Assembly (NCBI RefSeq): GCF_038050405.1
Contig: NZ_CP150901.1
Location: 2,480,001 to 2,544,000, forward strand
Origin: Paraburkholderia sp. IMGN_8
Lineage (GTDB): Bacteria; Pseudomonadota; Gammaproteobacteria; Burkholderiales; Burkholderiaceae
Direction of reading: 5' to 3'
DNA length: 64,000 nt
The notes below the pieces were generated by a model. That model had not been told where the DNA came from. It saw only the letters and a list, made by a program, of their open reading frames with translations, and searched no databases. This document shows, one piece after another, positions 41,975 through 50,986 of this stretch. Position 1 is the first letter of the stretch; each line of letters begins with the position of its first letter. The translations under genes and the position numbers were made by a program.

Positions 41975-43306
41975 TCAACGGGCCGCGTAACGGCTCACGG
42001 GCCGCTGCAAGCCGAGGTGATCGCGCAGCGTCGTGCCGCTGTACTCGGTACGGAACAGACCGCGCCGTTGCAGTTCGGGCACGACAAGTTCCGTAAAGTC
42101 GTCGAGGCCGCCAGGGAAATACGGCGGCATGATATTGAAGCCGTCTGCGGCCTCGCCGGTGAACCACTCCTCGAGCGCATCCGCGACCTGCACCGGCGTG
42201 CCCCACACGATGCGGTGCCCACGTGCGCCCGCCACGAGGTAATACAGTTCGCGCAAAGTCAGATTCTCGCGGCGCGCGAGATCGGTCAGCAGTTTGGCGC
42301 GGCTTTTCAACTGATCCGATTCGGGCAGCTCAGGCAGCGGACCGTCGAGCGGATACCTCGACACGTCATGGCCGAGCCGGTCGGACAACAGCGACAATGC
42401 GCCGGACGTGTCGGTCCATTGCTGCAATTGCGCGTACTTGTCCTTCGCTTCCTGTTCCGTTCGGCCGATAACCGGAAACACGCCGGGCATCACGTGCAGT
42501 TGTTCGCCCTCGCGGCCGAACTTCGGCAGACGGCTCTTGAGGTCGCGGTAGAACGTCCGCGCTTCTTCGATTGTTTGCTGCGCCGTGAACACCACTTCCG
42601 CAGTGCGCGCGGCGAGATCCTGCCCCGGTCCCGACGAGCCGGCCTGAATCACCACCGGATGTCCCTGCGGCGGACGCGACGCGTTCAGCGGCCCTTTCAC
42701 CTTGAAGAACTGCCCTTCATGGTCCAGCGCATGGACCTTGGCGGGATCGAAGTAGACGCCGCGTGCCTTGTCTTTTACGACCGCGTCGTCGTCCCAGCTG
42801 TCCCACAGTCCTTTGACGACATCGACGAATTCGCCCGCCATTTCATAGCGCAATGCGTGGTCCGGGTGATTGCCGCGCGTGAAATTCGCGGCCGTGCGGT
42901 CGTACGAAGTCGTCACGACGTTCCAGGCCGCGCGGCCGTTGCTCAGATGATCGAGCGACGCAAATGCACGCGCGACGTGATACGGCTCGCTATAAGTAGT
43001 CGACGCCGTGGCGGCGAGACCGATGTGGCGCGTGCCCATCGCCAGCGCCGACAGCAGGCACAGCGGCTCGAACCGCATCGCCATCGACGGATGCGCATCG
43101 GGTCCGCTCGTCAGGCCGTCGGCGAGAAAGACCATGTCGAACTTCGCGCGCTCGGCGGTCTGCGTGATGCGTTGCATCAGCGCCAGATTCTCGCTGCCGG
43201 CCTGCGCATCGGGATGTCGCCATCCGGCGACGTGGTGCCCCGCGCCCTGAATGAAGAGCCCGAGGCGCATCTGCCTGCGGGCGGCGTGACTGTTGGTCGT
43301 GGTCAT
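41975..43306 (-). CDS. FMN-dependent monooxygenase of the NtaA/SnaA/DszA class (YxeK-like)
   Basis: The product is 443 residues, a bacterial-luciferase-like TIM barrel. It starts with RLGLFIQGAGHHVAGWRHPD and has FDMVFLADGL, NVVTTSYDRTAANFTRG and the signature PVVIQAGSSGPGQDLAAR. This class uses FMNH2 from a separate reductase to cleave C-N or C-S bonds (nitrilotriacetate, EDTA, dibenzothiophene sulfone, N-acetyl-S-(2-succino)cysteine). It overlaps the MmgE/PrpD gene by ATGA and is convergent with an amino-acid ABC operon. That company is the yxe pattern, making a YxeK role the best guess. No flavin reductase gene is in view. Confidence 0.87.
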   Translation of the reverse strand: MTTTNSHAARRQMRLGLFIQGAGHHVAGWRHPDAQAGSENLALMQRITQTAERAKFDMVFLADGLTSGPDAHPSMAMRFEPLCLLSALAMGTRHIGLAATASTTYSEPYHVARAFASLDHLSNGRAAWNVVTTSYDRTAANFTRGNHPDHALRYEMAGEFVDVVKGLWDSWDDDAVVKDKARGVYFDPAKVHALDHEGQFFKVKGPLNASRPPQGHPVVIQAGSSGPGQDLAARTAEVVFTAQQTIEEARTFYRDLKSRLPKFGREGEQLHVMPGVFPVIGRTEQEAKDKYAQLQQWTDTSGALSLLSDRLGHDVSRYPLDGPLPELPESDQLKSRAKLLTDLARRENLTLRELYYLVAGARGHRIVWGTPVQVADALEEWFTGEAADGFNIMPPYFPGGLDDFTELVVPELQRRGLFRTEYSGTTLRDHLGLQRPVSRYAAR

Positions 43307-44676
43307 ACGCTGATCTGTGCGAAGGCTTTGAAAAGAGAAGCGAGATCGGCAGCGCTGTGCATCGTGTCGATCAGTGAAGGAACAAATTCGAGCACGCGGC
43401 TGTGGCTGGTGGCGTCCGCAAACTTCGCATGTAAATCTTCAGCGCCATGCAGACGGTCCGTCTTGTGGCTCAGCATCGTACCGTTGCGCAGTTCGATCTC
43501 GACGGTCGAGAAACGCGTGGCCGGATCGGTCGATGCACGCGCCGCAGTTTCATCATGACGGCGCGCCACGCGCGCGGCGAGCGCAATCAGGTCGTCGCGC
43601 ACGGGTACGTCGGCGAAGGTCGCCACGCCAGGTGAGCCGTCCGTCAGCGCAGCCGCCACTGCGTATTCGACGCTGAAACGCGCTTCGAGACCCGTTGCCG
43701 GGAGCTGGTTCGCGAGCGGCGTGTCACCGCCCGGCGGGAAGGTCACCGCCACGCATTCGATGTCGTGCGGCGTGAGCAGGTGTAGGTCGCGCAACGTCAG
43801 CGCGGCATGCACGGCGTAGTGCGTCGCCGTGCAGCATGCCCACGGTTTGAAATACAGTCCCGGCGTGACGATCTGCCAGGGCGCGCCCCATCCTTCGAGC
43901 ACCCGCTCCGGTCGCGCAGCGCCGCCGCTGAACACGGCGAAAAAGCCGACCGGTCCATCGAGCACGCCCGCGGATCCCTGTAGGCCAGCCGCCGCCAGTT
44001 CGGCCGCGAACACGCCCGCGCGCGCGGCGAGCCCGGCATGCAGCGGTTTCGCCTCGCTGCCGAACTGCAGGCGCAATCCAGCCGACTGCGTACCCGCCAG
44101 ACCGAGCGCATTCTCGACGGCCACCGCATCGAGCTTCAGAAGAAACGACGCGGCCGCCGCGGCGCCGAGGGTGCCCAGCGTCGCGGTGTTGTGAAACCCC
44201 TGCTCGTAATGACGGCTGCCCAATGCCAGACCGAGGCGCGCCATCGTTTCGACACCGACAACGTACGCGTCGAGCAATTCGAGCGCACTACTGCCGCGCG
44301 TCTGCGCAAGCGCGAACAGCGCAGGCAGCAGCACGGTCGCCGGATGGCCGCGCACGCTGCTGTGCACGTCGTCGTAGTCGAGCGCGTGTCCGGCGTAGCC
44401 GTTGAGCAAGGCGGCCTGTTGCGCCGACGCGCCAAACGCGCTGCCGATCACCGACGCTTCGCCGCGTGAATCCTGGCCATTCACCGTCAATAGTTTTCGA
44501 TAGCCGGCGTCGCCGGCGCCGGCGAAGGCGGCAGCGAGAAAGTCGAGAATGCCGCGCCGCGCTGCGGCGATCGCGGTCGTGTCATCGGCAGGAACGGCGT
44601 TTGCGATCGCGGCTGCCAATTGTCGCGTGATACCGGCAGCCGGTTCCGCTGGAGTAGATGCGCACAGGCGTGACAT
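43303..44676 (-). CDS. MmgE/PrpD-family protein (YxeQ-like)
   Basis: The product is 457 residues with the two-domain MmgE/PrpD architecture: FLAAAFAGAGDAGYRKLL early, LNGYAGHALDYDDVHSSVRG (the catalytic-region HALDYDD motif) and KPWACCTATHYAVHAALTL. Members include 2-methylcitrate dehydratase, cis-aconitate decarboxylase and iminodisuccinate epimerase. Here it precedes an NtaA-like monooxygenase with ATGA overlap; in B. subtilis the comparable YxeQ accompanies YxeK with no settled function. No methylcitrate genes are nearby, so a PrpD role is unlikely. The start at 44676 lacks a clear ribosome site. Confidence 0.85.
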   Translation of the reverse strand: MSRLCASTPAEPAAGITRQLAAAIANAVPADDTTAIAAARRGILDFLAAAFAGAGDAGYRKLLTVNGQDSRGEASVIGSAFGASAQQAALLNGYAGHALDYDDVHSSVRGHPATVLLPALFALAQTRGSSALELLDAYVVGVETMARLGLALGSRHYEQGFHNTATLGTLGAAAAASFLLKLDAVAVENALGLAGTQSAGLRLQFGSEAKPLHAGLAARAGVFAAELAAAGLQGSAGVLDGPVGFFAVFSGGAARPERVLEGWGAPWQIVTPGLYFKPWACCTATHYAVHAALTLRDLHLLTPHDIECVAVTFPPGGDTPLANQLPATGLEARFSVEYAVAAALTDGSPGVATFADVPVRDDLIALAARVARRHDETAARASTDPATRFSTVEIELRNGTMLSHKTDRLHGAEDLHAKFADATSHSRVLEFVPSLIDTMHSAADLASLFKAFAQISV

Positions 44677-44997
44677 GTCGAAAGAGTGAAATCGTGGAAG
44701 ATCGCGTACGGAGCGCCGCGTGCCGCCGGCTCGACATAAGTCTTGCCGCAAGCCTTGCCACCCGCACCCGGACGCGTCCGGGCGGCAACGCTCTAAACGC
44801 AGAATGCTAACGAAGCACCCGCTCGCCAACAAACAAGATTTCCCGCTTTCGATATCGCGGATTCAGCGTTGCTCCAGCAGACGGATCTGCCCGCGCCACG
44901 TCCGGCGCGCGGGCAATAGCGGACACACGCCGCGCGACGACGCTGGAGACGCTTGCGCCAGGATGCTAGAATCCGGCGCGTCTTTACGTTCGCCATC
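44677..44997. other. Divergent intergenic region without genes
   Basis: These 321 bases lie between the MmgE/PrpD start and the DUF2946 start on opposite strands. Only low-complexity or Arg-rich shadow frames are present. It should contain both promoters; nothing more specific could be identified. Confidence 0.45.
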
Positions 44998-45390
44998 ATG
45001 ACACTACGCTCCCGCAACCGCATGACCGCATGGCTTGGCCTGATCGCCATGTGGCTCATCGTGTTCGCGCCGGTCGTCAGTCAGATGCTGGTGTCGGGGC
45101 GCGCGCACGAGCCGGTCGCCGCGCTCTGCTCGGCGCTCCAGCCGCAGGATTCCGTACAGGCGAGCCATGCCGGTCAGCCGCCGGTCCACCTGAGCCACGA
45201 CGATGCATTCGGTGCGTGCGGCTACTGTCATCTGCTCGAGCATCACGTCGCGATGACAAACGTCGCGCCCGCCGAACCGTCGGTTGGGCTCGCGATCGCA
45301 AGCGCGGCGCCGCCCGCGCTCTCTACCCGCTTCACGCCGCTCGGCGCGTTCCCCTCCGGACGCCCAAGAGATCCCCCAGCCGTTTCCTGA
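44998..45390 (+). CDS. DUF2946 family protein (CxxC, His-rich)
   Basis: The product is 130 residues. A hydrophobic N-terminal segment (TAWLGLIAMWLIVFAPVVSQ) is followed by a conserved CGYC motif inside FGACGYCHLLEHH, then a Pro-rich tail. DUF2946 proteins sit beside copper- and TonB-related genes in many proteobacteria. The CxxC with adjacent histidines suggests metal binding in the periplasm. The next genes are a TonB receptor, a PepSY protein and a PCu(A)C chaperone on the same strand, pointing to one metal-handling operon. The specific role is unknown. Confidence 0.75.
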   Translation: MTLRSRNRMTAWLGLIAMWLIVFAPVVSQMLVSGRAHEPVAALCSALQPQDSVQASHAGQPPVHLSHDDAFGACGYCHLLEHHVAMTNVAPAEPSVGLAIASAAPPALSTRFTPLGAFPSGRPRDPPAVS

Positions 45391-45473
45391 TCGCTGTTGT
45401 TCCTGATCGCGCATCTCGCCGCGCCCGTCGAGGGCGCGCGCGATCGCCTGTTCAATGCATCCAGGAAACACCC

Positions 45474-47852
45474 ATGTTTAACTTCGCTTTGCGAAGGCTG
45501 CCCTCTTTCGTGCTTCAAGGCGCCCGTCTCGGCGCGCGTCGCGTCACGTTCGGCCTGCCGCCGCTGTCATTCATTCCGGCTTGCGTGCCGGCGCTTGTCC
45601 CGGCCGTCATCCCATCGCTCGCTCACGCGGACAGCGCAACAGCCGACGCCACCCTGCCCTCGGTCACGATCGGCGCCAAGGCGCCCGCTGCTCCGCGCGC
45701 CGTCGATCCGAACATGCCGGCATCAGTCGAGACCGTGACACCCGAACAGTTCGACAACTGGAACGTCGTCAACACCGAAGACGTGCTGAAGTACATCCCG
45801 AATCTCGCGGTGCGCAAGCGCTTTATCGGCGACCTGAACTCGATCATCGCCGTGCGCGGCACCAGCAATACGCAAAGCGCGCGGGGCCTCGTCTACGCCG
45901 ACGGGCTGCTGCTCAGCAATCTGCTCGGCAACAGCTATTCGTTTCCACCGCGCTGGTCGATGGTCTTTCCCGACGACATTCAACAGGTCGACGTGCTCTA
46001 CGGGCCGTTCTCCGCGCTTTATCCGGGCAATTCGCTCGGCGCCACCGTGCTCATCAGCACACGCATGCCGAAGCGCTTCGAAGCCAGCGCCGACGTCAAA
46101 GCCTTCACGCAGCATTTCAGCCTGTTCGGCGTGAATCAGAACTTCAACGGCAGCGAAGCGAGCGCGTCGATCGGTGACCGGATCGGCAAATTCTCCTGGC
46201 TGCTCGGCGTGAACCATCTGGAGAATACGAGCCAGCCACTGCAATTCGCCACACTCGCGAAGTCCAGCACGCCGGCCAAAGCCGGCGATACGCCGGTCAG
46301 CGGCACCTACATCTACAACAACCAGACCAACACGCCGACCGCCGTACTCGGGGTCAACGGCGAAGGCATCGAGCACACGGTGCAGGACCAGTTCAAGCTG
46401 AAGATGCAGTACGACTTCACGCCCACGCTGCAAGCCGGCTTTACGCTCGGCTACTGGCATCAGACCTATAACAGCCAGACCTCGACGTTTCTGCGCGACG
46501 CCAACGGCAATCCGGTCTACAGCGGCAAGGTCGCGATCGGCGGCTACGAATACGCGATTCCCGCTGCCGCGATGGCGCCGAGTCTGGGCCATAGCGAGAA
46601 CTGGCTATATGGCGTGTCTCTGAAAACGCGCAACGCCACCGGCTGGAATGGCGAAGCGCTTGCTTCGTACTACGACATCGGCAACAGCGTGGCGCGCACC
46701 GCCAGTTCGGGTGCGCCAGGCAACGGTCCCGGCACCGTCATATTCGGCGACGGCACTGGCTGGAAGACGCTCGATCTCAGAACCACCTATACGCCCGCCA
46801 CGCCCGAGGCGGGGTTGGCGAGCCACTGGTTAAGCTTCGGCTATCACTACGACAACTACTTTCTCGAGAACGAAAGCTACAACACGCTGAACTGGCGGGA
46901 CGGTCCGGCCACCACGTTTGCCAACGCGTTCACCGGCAAGACGCAGACACAGGCGCTGTACGCGCAGGACGCGTGGCGCTTCCTGCCGCGCTGGAAGTTC
47001 GTGTACGGCGTGCGCTATGAGGATTGGCAGGCCTATGACGGCTCGCAGGCGCGGGCCGGCACGAGCCTTCCTTATAGCAACGCGAGCGAGCACCACTTCT
47101 CGCCGAAGGCGTCGTTGTCGTTCGACGTCACCGACGATCTGACCTTGCGCGCGTCGATTGGCCGCGCATATCGCTTTCCCACCGTCAGCGAACTGTTCCA
47201 GGGGCAAATCAACGGCTCGTCGATCGTCAATAACAATCCGAACCTGAAGCCTGAAGACGATCTCTCGAAAGAGCTGACCGCCGAATGGGCGCACTGGAAC
47301 GGACTATTCCGTTTCTCGCTGTTCCAGGACGACGTGAAGAACACGATCTTCACTCAGACCGATACGACCGTGATCCCCAACGTGACGAACTTCCAGAACA
47401 TCGGCAAGGTGCGCTCGCGCGGCGTGGAGACCAGCTACCAGGGGCAAGATGTGTTCGTGCGCGGCCTCGATCTATTGGCGAGCGTCGCGTATACGCAGTC
47501 GAAGATCGTCGCGAATGCGCAGAACCCGGCGACGGTCGGCAAGTATTTCTACCGCATTCCGCTGTGGCGCGCCAATATCGCCGCGACGTATCACATCGAC
47601 GAACGCTCGGCCGTCACGCTCGCCGCGCGTTACTCGGGACGTCAGTACAACACGCTGACCAACACCGATACGAACCCGGATGTATTCGGCGGCACCAGTA
47701 CGTACACCGTCGCGGATGCCAAATTTACCTTCAGGCCCACGAAGCTGAGTGAACTCGGCGTCGGCATCGACAACCTGTTCGACGCGCGTTACTTCGTCTA
47801 CCACCCGTATCCGGGCCGCACGTTTTACGTCGAAGCGAAGTTACGGATGTGA
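45474..47852 (+). CDS. TonB-dependent outer-membrane receptor, probably for copper
   Basis: The product is 792 residues. After a long leader ending SLAHADS comes a plug domain (NVVNTEDVLKYIPNLAVRKR, then GPFSALYPGNSLGATVLI) and a 22-strand barrel ending in YVEAKLRM. The N-terminal TonB-box region is not obvious. The start at 45474 has AGGAAA upstream; the leader is unusually long (about 50 residues), so an internal start is possible. The substrate is inferred from the neighbours: a PCu(A)C copper chaperone and PepSY protein follow. It does not resemble siderophore receptors with dedicated biosynthesis nearby, and iron remains an alternative. Confidence 0.85.
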   Translation: MFNFALRRLPSFVLQGARLGARRVTFGLPPLSFIPACVPALVPAVIPSLAHADSATADATLPSVTIGAKAPAAPRAVDPNMPASVETVTPEQFDNWNVVNTEDVLKYIPNLAVRKRFIGDLNSIIAVRGTSNTQSARGLVYADGLLLSNLLGNSYSFPPRWSMVFPDDIQQVDVLYGPFSALYPGNSLGATVLISTRMPKRFEASADVKAFTQHFSLFGVNQNFNGSEASASIGDRIGKFSWLLGVNHLENTSQPLQFATLAKSSTPAKAGDTPVSGTYIYNNQTNTPTAVLGVNGEGIEHTVQDQFKLKMQYDFTPTLQAGFTLGYWHQTYNSQTSTFLRDANGNPVYSGKVAIGGYEYAIPAAAMAPSLGHSENWLYGVSLKTRNATGWNGEALASYYDIGNSVARTASSGAPGNGPGTVIFGDGTGWKTLDLRTTYTPATPEAGLASHWLSFGYHYDNYFLENESYNTLNWRDGPATTFANAFTGKTQTQALYAQDAWRFLPRWKFVYGVRYEDWQAYDGSQARAGTSLPYSNASEHHFSPKASLSFDVTDDLTLRASIGRAYRFPTVSELFQGQINGSSIVNNNPNLKPEDDLSKELTAEWAHWNGLFRFSLFQDDVKNTIFTQTDTTVIPNVTNFQNIGKVRSRGVETSYQGQDVFVRGLDLLASVAYTQSKIVANAQNPATVGKYFYRIPLWRANIAATYHIDERSAVTLAARYSGRQYNTLTNTDTNPDVFGGTSTYTVADAKFTFRPTKLSELGVGIDNLFDARYFVYHPYPGRTFYVEAKLRM

Positions 47853-47963
47853 GCGCGGCTGCGCGCGTATATCCGTGCTCCCGTTCGTTCACGACGCCCC
47901 GCCTGGCCACGCGCGCCGCGCAGGGTGATTCGAAAGATCAATAACTGCCTACAGGAGGATCGA

Positions 47964-49430
47964 ATGTCCACCACCACCGCTCAACGCACGGCTGCGCCGG
48001 TCAGCATGGCAAACGCCGGCTATCGCACGCTATGGCGCTGGCACTTTTACGCGGCTCTGTTCGTCATGCCATTCCTGGTGATACTCGCGATTACCGGAAC
48101 GCTGTACTGCTTCCAACCGCAAATCGAGCCGCTGCTTTATCCGCACCGGTTGATCGTCGAACCGCAGGCGACGCCCACGCTGACCCAGGATACGCTGCTG
48201 GCGAAGGCACGCGCGGCGATGCCCGCCGATGCAGCGGCGGTTACCGCGGTGATCGCGCAGGCGCCCGACCGCAGTGCTGAATTCATCTTCCGCCTCGCCG
48301 ATGGTGAAAAGCAAAGCGTCTACGTGAACCCGTATAGCGGCGAAGTATTGGGCACGCTGAGCGTCGAGCACCGCTTCATACAGGTGGACCGCATGCTTCA
48401 CCGCAAGCTGCTGCTCGGCAAGCCAGGCGAACTGCTGATGGAGTTGGCGGCGTGCTGGACGCTCGTGATGATCGGCACCGGCGTCGCGTTGTGGTGGCCG
48501 CGCGAAAAGACGACCGCGAAAGACGCTCTGGTGCCGCGTTTCGCACTTAAAGGCCGTGCTCTGTGGAAGAACCTTCACGCGGTGATGGGCATCTGGCTCG
48601 CGCTCGGCGCGCTGGCGTTCGTGCTGACCGGCCTGCCCTGGTCGGGTTCATGGGGCAAGCAATTCAAGGCGCTCGCGACCCGCGCGAATCTGGGTGCGCC
48701 CGCGGGCTCATGGGGCGGCCTGCCGCTACGCTCCACGCTGCCGGGCACGCAGGCATCGATCCAAGGCCAACCCATGCACCACATGGACAACGCACATGAC
48801 TCGAAAATGGAGTCGATGCCGGGCATGGTGATGGACGACCTGCCTCTGCCTATCACGCCATGGGCCGTCGGCAACGCCCCCGTACCGGCATCCGCCGATA
48901 CGCGCGCGCTGCAAGCGCTGCCGCTCGGACCTGTCGTCGCGCTGGTCGCGTCGCTCGGCGTGACCCGCGGCTATAACCTCGTGCTGCCAGCGTCACCTTC
49001 CGGCGTCTATACCGTCTCGTACTTTCCGGACGACCCGCAACAGGAGCGCACGCTGTACCTCGACCAATACAGCGGCGCGGTGCTGAAGGACATCCGCTAC
49101 GGCGACTACGGCGCCGTGTCGAAAGCAGTGTCGTATGGCACGTCGTTGCATATGGGGCGCTATTTCGGCGTCGCCAATCAGATTCTCTGCGCTGCGATTT
49201 CGCTCGGACTCGCCGGCATGGCTGCGACTGGCTGCGTGATGTGGTGGAAACGGCGGCCGCAGCGTTCGCTCGGCGCACCGGCACGTGAGCGTTGCGCACC
49301 GCCGATGCGCGGCTGGAAGAGCGGCCTCGTGCTGCTCGGCATCGTATTCCCGCTGATGGGCGCCACGCTGCTGGCGGTATGGCTGGCCGATCGCACAATT
49401 TTCGGCCGCGCGTCGCGGCAAGCTGCCTAA
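47964..49430 (+). CDS. PepSY-associated transmembrane protein
   Basis: The product is 488 residues with four membrane helices (for example HFYAALFVMPFLVILAITGT) and two PepSY-like periplasmic regions (VYVNPYSGEVLGTLSVEHRF and LYLDQYSGAVLKDIRYGDYG). A Met/His-rich loop (PMHHMDNAHDSKMESMPGMV) is a likely copper-binding stretch. Relatives such as PiuB/FoxB reduce metals or metal-chelates at the inner membrane using haem bound by helix histidines. GGAGG precedes the ATG. The Met/His loop and the PCu(A)C gene 36 bases downstream support copper. Confidence 0.87.
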   Translation: MSTTTAQRTAAPVSMANAGYRTLWRWHFYAALFVMPFLVILAITGTLYCFQPQIEPLLYPHRLIVEPQATPTLTQDTLLAKARAAMPADAAAVTAVIAQAPDRSAEFIFRLADGEKQSVYVNPYSGEVLGTLSVEHRFIQVDRMLHRKLLLGKPGELLMELAACWTLVMIGTGVALWWPREKTTAKDALVPRFALKGRALWKNLHAVMGIWLALGALAFVLTGLPWSGSWGKQFKALATRANLGAPAGSWGGLPLRSTLPGTQASIQGQPMHHMDNAHDSKMESMPGMVMDDLPLPITPWAVGNAPVPASADTRALQALPLGPVVALVASLGVTRGYNLVLPASPSGVYTVSYFPDDPQQERTLYLDQYSGAVLKDIRYGDYGAVSKAVSYGTSLHMGRYFGVANQILCAAISLGLAGMAATGCVMWWKRRPQRSLGAPARERCAPPMRGWKSGLVLLGIVFPLMGATLLAVWLADRTIFGRASRQAA

Positions 49431-49466
49431 CGCGCAGTTTTCCACTGTGAAATCGAGGAGAAAACC

Positions 49467-49916
49467 ATGACGAACATCCAGAAGCTTTTACTCGCCGCCG
49501 CGCTGTGCGGCACATCGATCTCCGCGTTCGCGGGCACCGCGGCAACCGCGAGCGTATCGGATTGCTGGATCCGCGCATTGCCCGGCAAACTGCCATCGGG
49601 CGGCTATTTCAAGGCTAGCAACGCCGGCGACCAACCGCTGAATCTCGTCGGCGTCAGCTCGGACGCCTTCGGCATGGCCATGCTGCATCAGACGCAAAAA
49701 CAGGGCAGTACGTCGGCGATGGTCATGGTGGATCAGGTGCCAGTGCCGGCGCACGGCTCGCTCGCATTTGCGCCGGGCAACTATCACGTGATGCTCGAGC
49801 AACCAAAAGAGCCGCTCAAAATCGGCTCGACGATCCCGCTGACCTTTACGTTCAGCGACGGCCAGAAAGTCATCGCGGCTTGCACCGTGAAAAGCGCTGG
49901 AACGATGGGGCAGTGA
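49467..49916 (+). CDS. Periplasmic copper chaperone PCu(A)C
   Basis: The product is 149 residues. A signal peptide (cleavage near SAFA-GT) precedes the cupredoxin-like PCu(A)C fold. Copper ligands follow the family pattern: Met and His in MAMLHQT, and the HxM pair in NYHVMLE, with VPVPAHGSLAFAPG between. The family loads Cu(I) into cytochrome oxidase CuA sites or buffers periplasmic copper. It is last in the TonB-PepSY set. GAGG precedes the ATG. Confidence 0.9.
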   Translation: MTNIQKLLLAAALCGTSISAFAGTAATASVSDCWIRALPGKLPSGGYFKASNAGDQPLNLVGVSSDAFGMAMLHQTQKQGSTSAMVMVDQVPVPAHGSLAFAPGNYHVMLEQPKEPLKIGSTIPLTFTFSDGQKVIAACTVKSAGTMGQ

Positions 49917-49994
49917 GACGCGTTCTGACGCTTGCCGTCCTCGCCGGCGGCTGTTTTGATATATTGATCGTTCCAACCTCGATTTCCCCTCCAG

Positions 49995-50444
49995 ATGCGC
50001 GTTGGCCGTCCTGTCAAAGCCCTTCCCCAACCGATCTGCAACTACTGCGGCGCGAAGGCCGTTCTCGTCAGAGCAGATGAGGACGCCTACCCATACCGCG
50101 AGGACCACGGGCCGCTCTGGATTTGCGCGCCATGCGAAGCGTGGATCGGCATTTTCGCGCGCAGCACACGTCATCTGCCGCTCGGGCGGCTCGCGAATGC
50201 CGAGCTACGCGAATGGAAAGCCAGACTGCACGCGGCGCTCGAACCGATGGTCGAAGCGAAGGTGCGCCGCGACGGCTGCAACACGTTCGAGGCGCGTTCC
50301 AAAGGCTACAAGTGGCTCGCGGACAAACTGGAAATCGACGAAAAAAAATGCCACATCCATCTGCTCGACGTCGACCAATGCAAGGCGGCTATCGAGATCA
50401 TCGAAAGTTTCGAGCGCGAACGGCGCTCCGGTGAACCCCGATAA
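49995..50444 (+). CDS. Zinc-finger protein (DUF3268-like)
   Basis: The product is 149 residues. The N-terminal CNYCG and later WICAPCEAWIG give a four-Cys zinc ribbon, followed by a basic helical region ending KCHIHLLDVDQCKAAIEIIE. This matches the zinc-finger-containing DUF3268 group, often met in prophages and genomic islands, but no phage genes lie near here. The start at 49995 has only a weak purine stretch upstream. A role in nucleic-acid binding is inferred from the fold. Confidence 0.75.
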   Translation: MRVGRPVKALPQPICNYCGAKAVLVRADEDAYPYREDHGPLWICAPCEAWIGIFARSTRHLPLGRLANAELREWKARLHAALEPMVEAKVRRDGCNTFEARSKGYKWLADKLEIDEKKCHIHLLDVDQCKAAIEIIESFERERRSGEPR

Positions 50445-50477
50445 GGGCAATCGCCGCCAACTTGACCATCGCCATTT

Positions 50478-50507
50478 ATGAAGGCAACCTTCACAGGTTA
50501 CCTTCAT
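50478..50507. promoter_or_regulatory. MarR-type operator (12-base inverted repeat)
   Basis: ATGAAGGCAACC and GGTTACCTTCAT form an inverted repeat with one mismatch and a six-base spacer, ending 13 bases before the MarR start. This position and form suit autorepression of the MarR-isochorismatase operon. Confidence 0.6.
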
Positions 50508-50520
50508 ATTGTGAGATGGC

Positions 50521-50973
50521 ATGATCAGCAACAACCTGCGGGCCGATTCCGAAGCTACGCACGCAATGGCGGAAGACCTTCGCGTTCTCGTCGGCAAACT
50601 GCGCCGCCGTCTGCGTGAAGAAGCGCATGTCGGCGATTTCACGCCGTCGCAGGTGCAGGTTCTTGGTCTGCTGGAGCGCGAGGGCCCGGCAACGGTCACC
50701 GCGCTCGCACGAGCCCAGGGCGTGCGCCCGCAGTCAATGGGCGAGACGCTGTCGGTTCTGAAAGCGGCCGGTCTCGTCAGCGGCGCGCCCGACCCGAATG
50801 ACGGGCGGCAAACCGTTCTCTCGCTCACCCCCGCCTTTCGCAAGAAGGTCAAGGCAAGCCGCGCGGCCCGCGAAGACTGGCTATTCCGCACAATCCAGAC
50901 CCGCTTTACGCCAGCCGAGCAGCAACAACTCGCAACCGGCGTCGAATTGCTCAAACGCCTCGCCGATTCATAA
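50521..50973 (+). CDS. MarR-family transcriptional regulator
   Basis: The product is 150 residues: dimerisation helices at both ends, and a winged helix-turn-helix in the middle (FTPSQVQVLGLLEREGPATV, then GVRPQSMGETLSVLKAAGLV) with the wing DPNDGRQTVLSLT. It lies 13 bases before the isochorismatase-family gene and 13 bases after an inverted repeat that is probably its operator. MarR proteins of this kind usually repress their operon and release on binding a phenolic ligand or on oxidation. The ligand is unknown. Confidence 0.88.
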   Translation: MISNNLRADSEATHAMAEDLRVLVGKLRRRLREEAHVGDFTPSQVQVLGLLEREGPATVTALARAQGVRPQSMGETLSVLKAAGLVSGAPDPNDGRQTVLSLTPAFRKKVKASRAAREDWLFRTIQTRFTPAEQQQLATGVELLKRLADS

Positions 50974-50986
50974 CCAGGAGTATTCC

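Noticed and set aside
43303..44676. 2-methylcitrate dehydratase (PrpD) assignment
   Set aside because: No prpB, prpC or acnD-type genes accompany it, and overlap with an NtaA-class monooxygenase points to another role for this broad family.
49995..50444. Prophage or island marker from the DUF3268-like zinc-finger gene
   Set aside because: No integrase, phage structural gene, attachment site or tRNA was found nearby; one gene is not enough.
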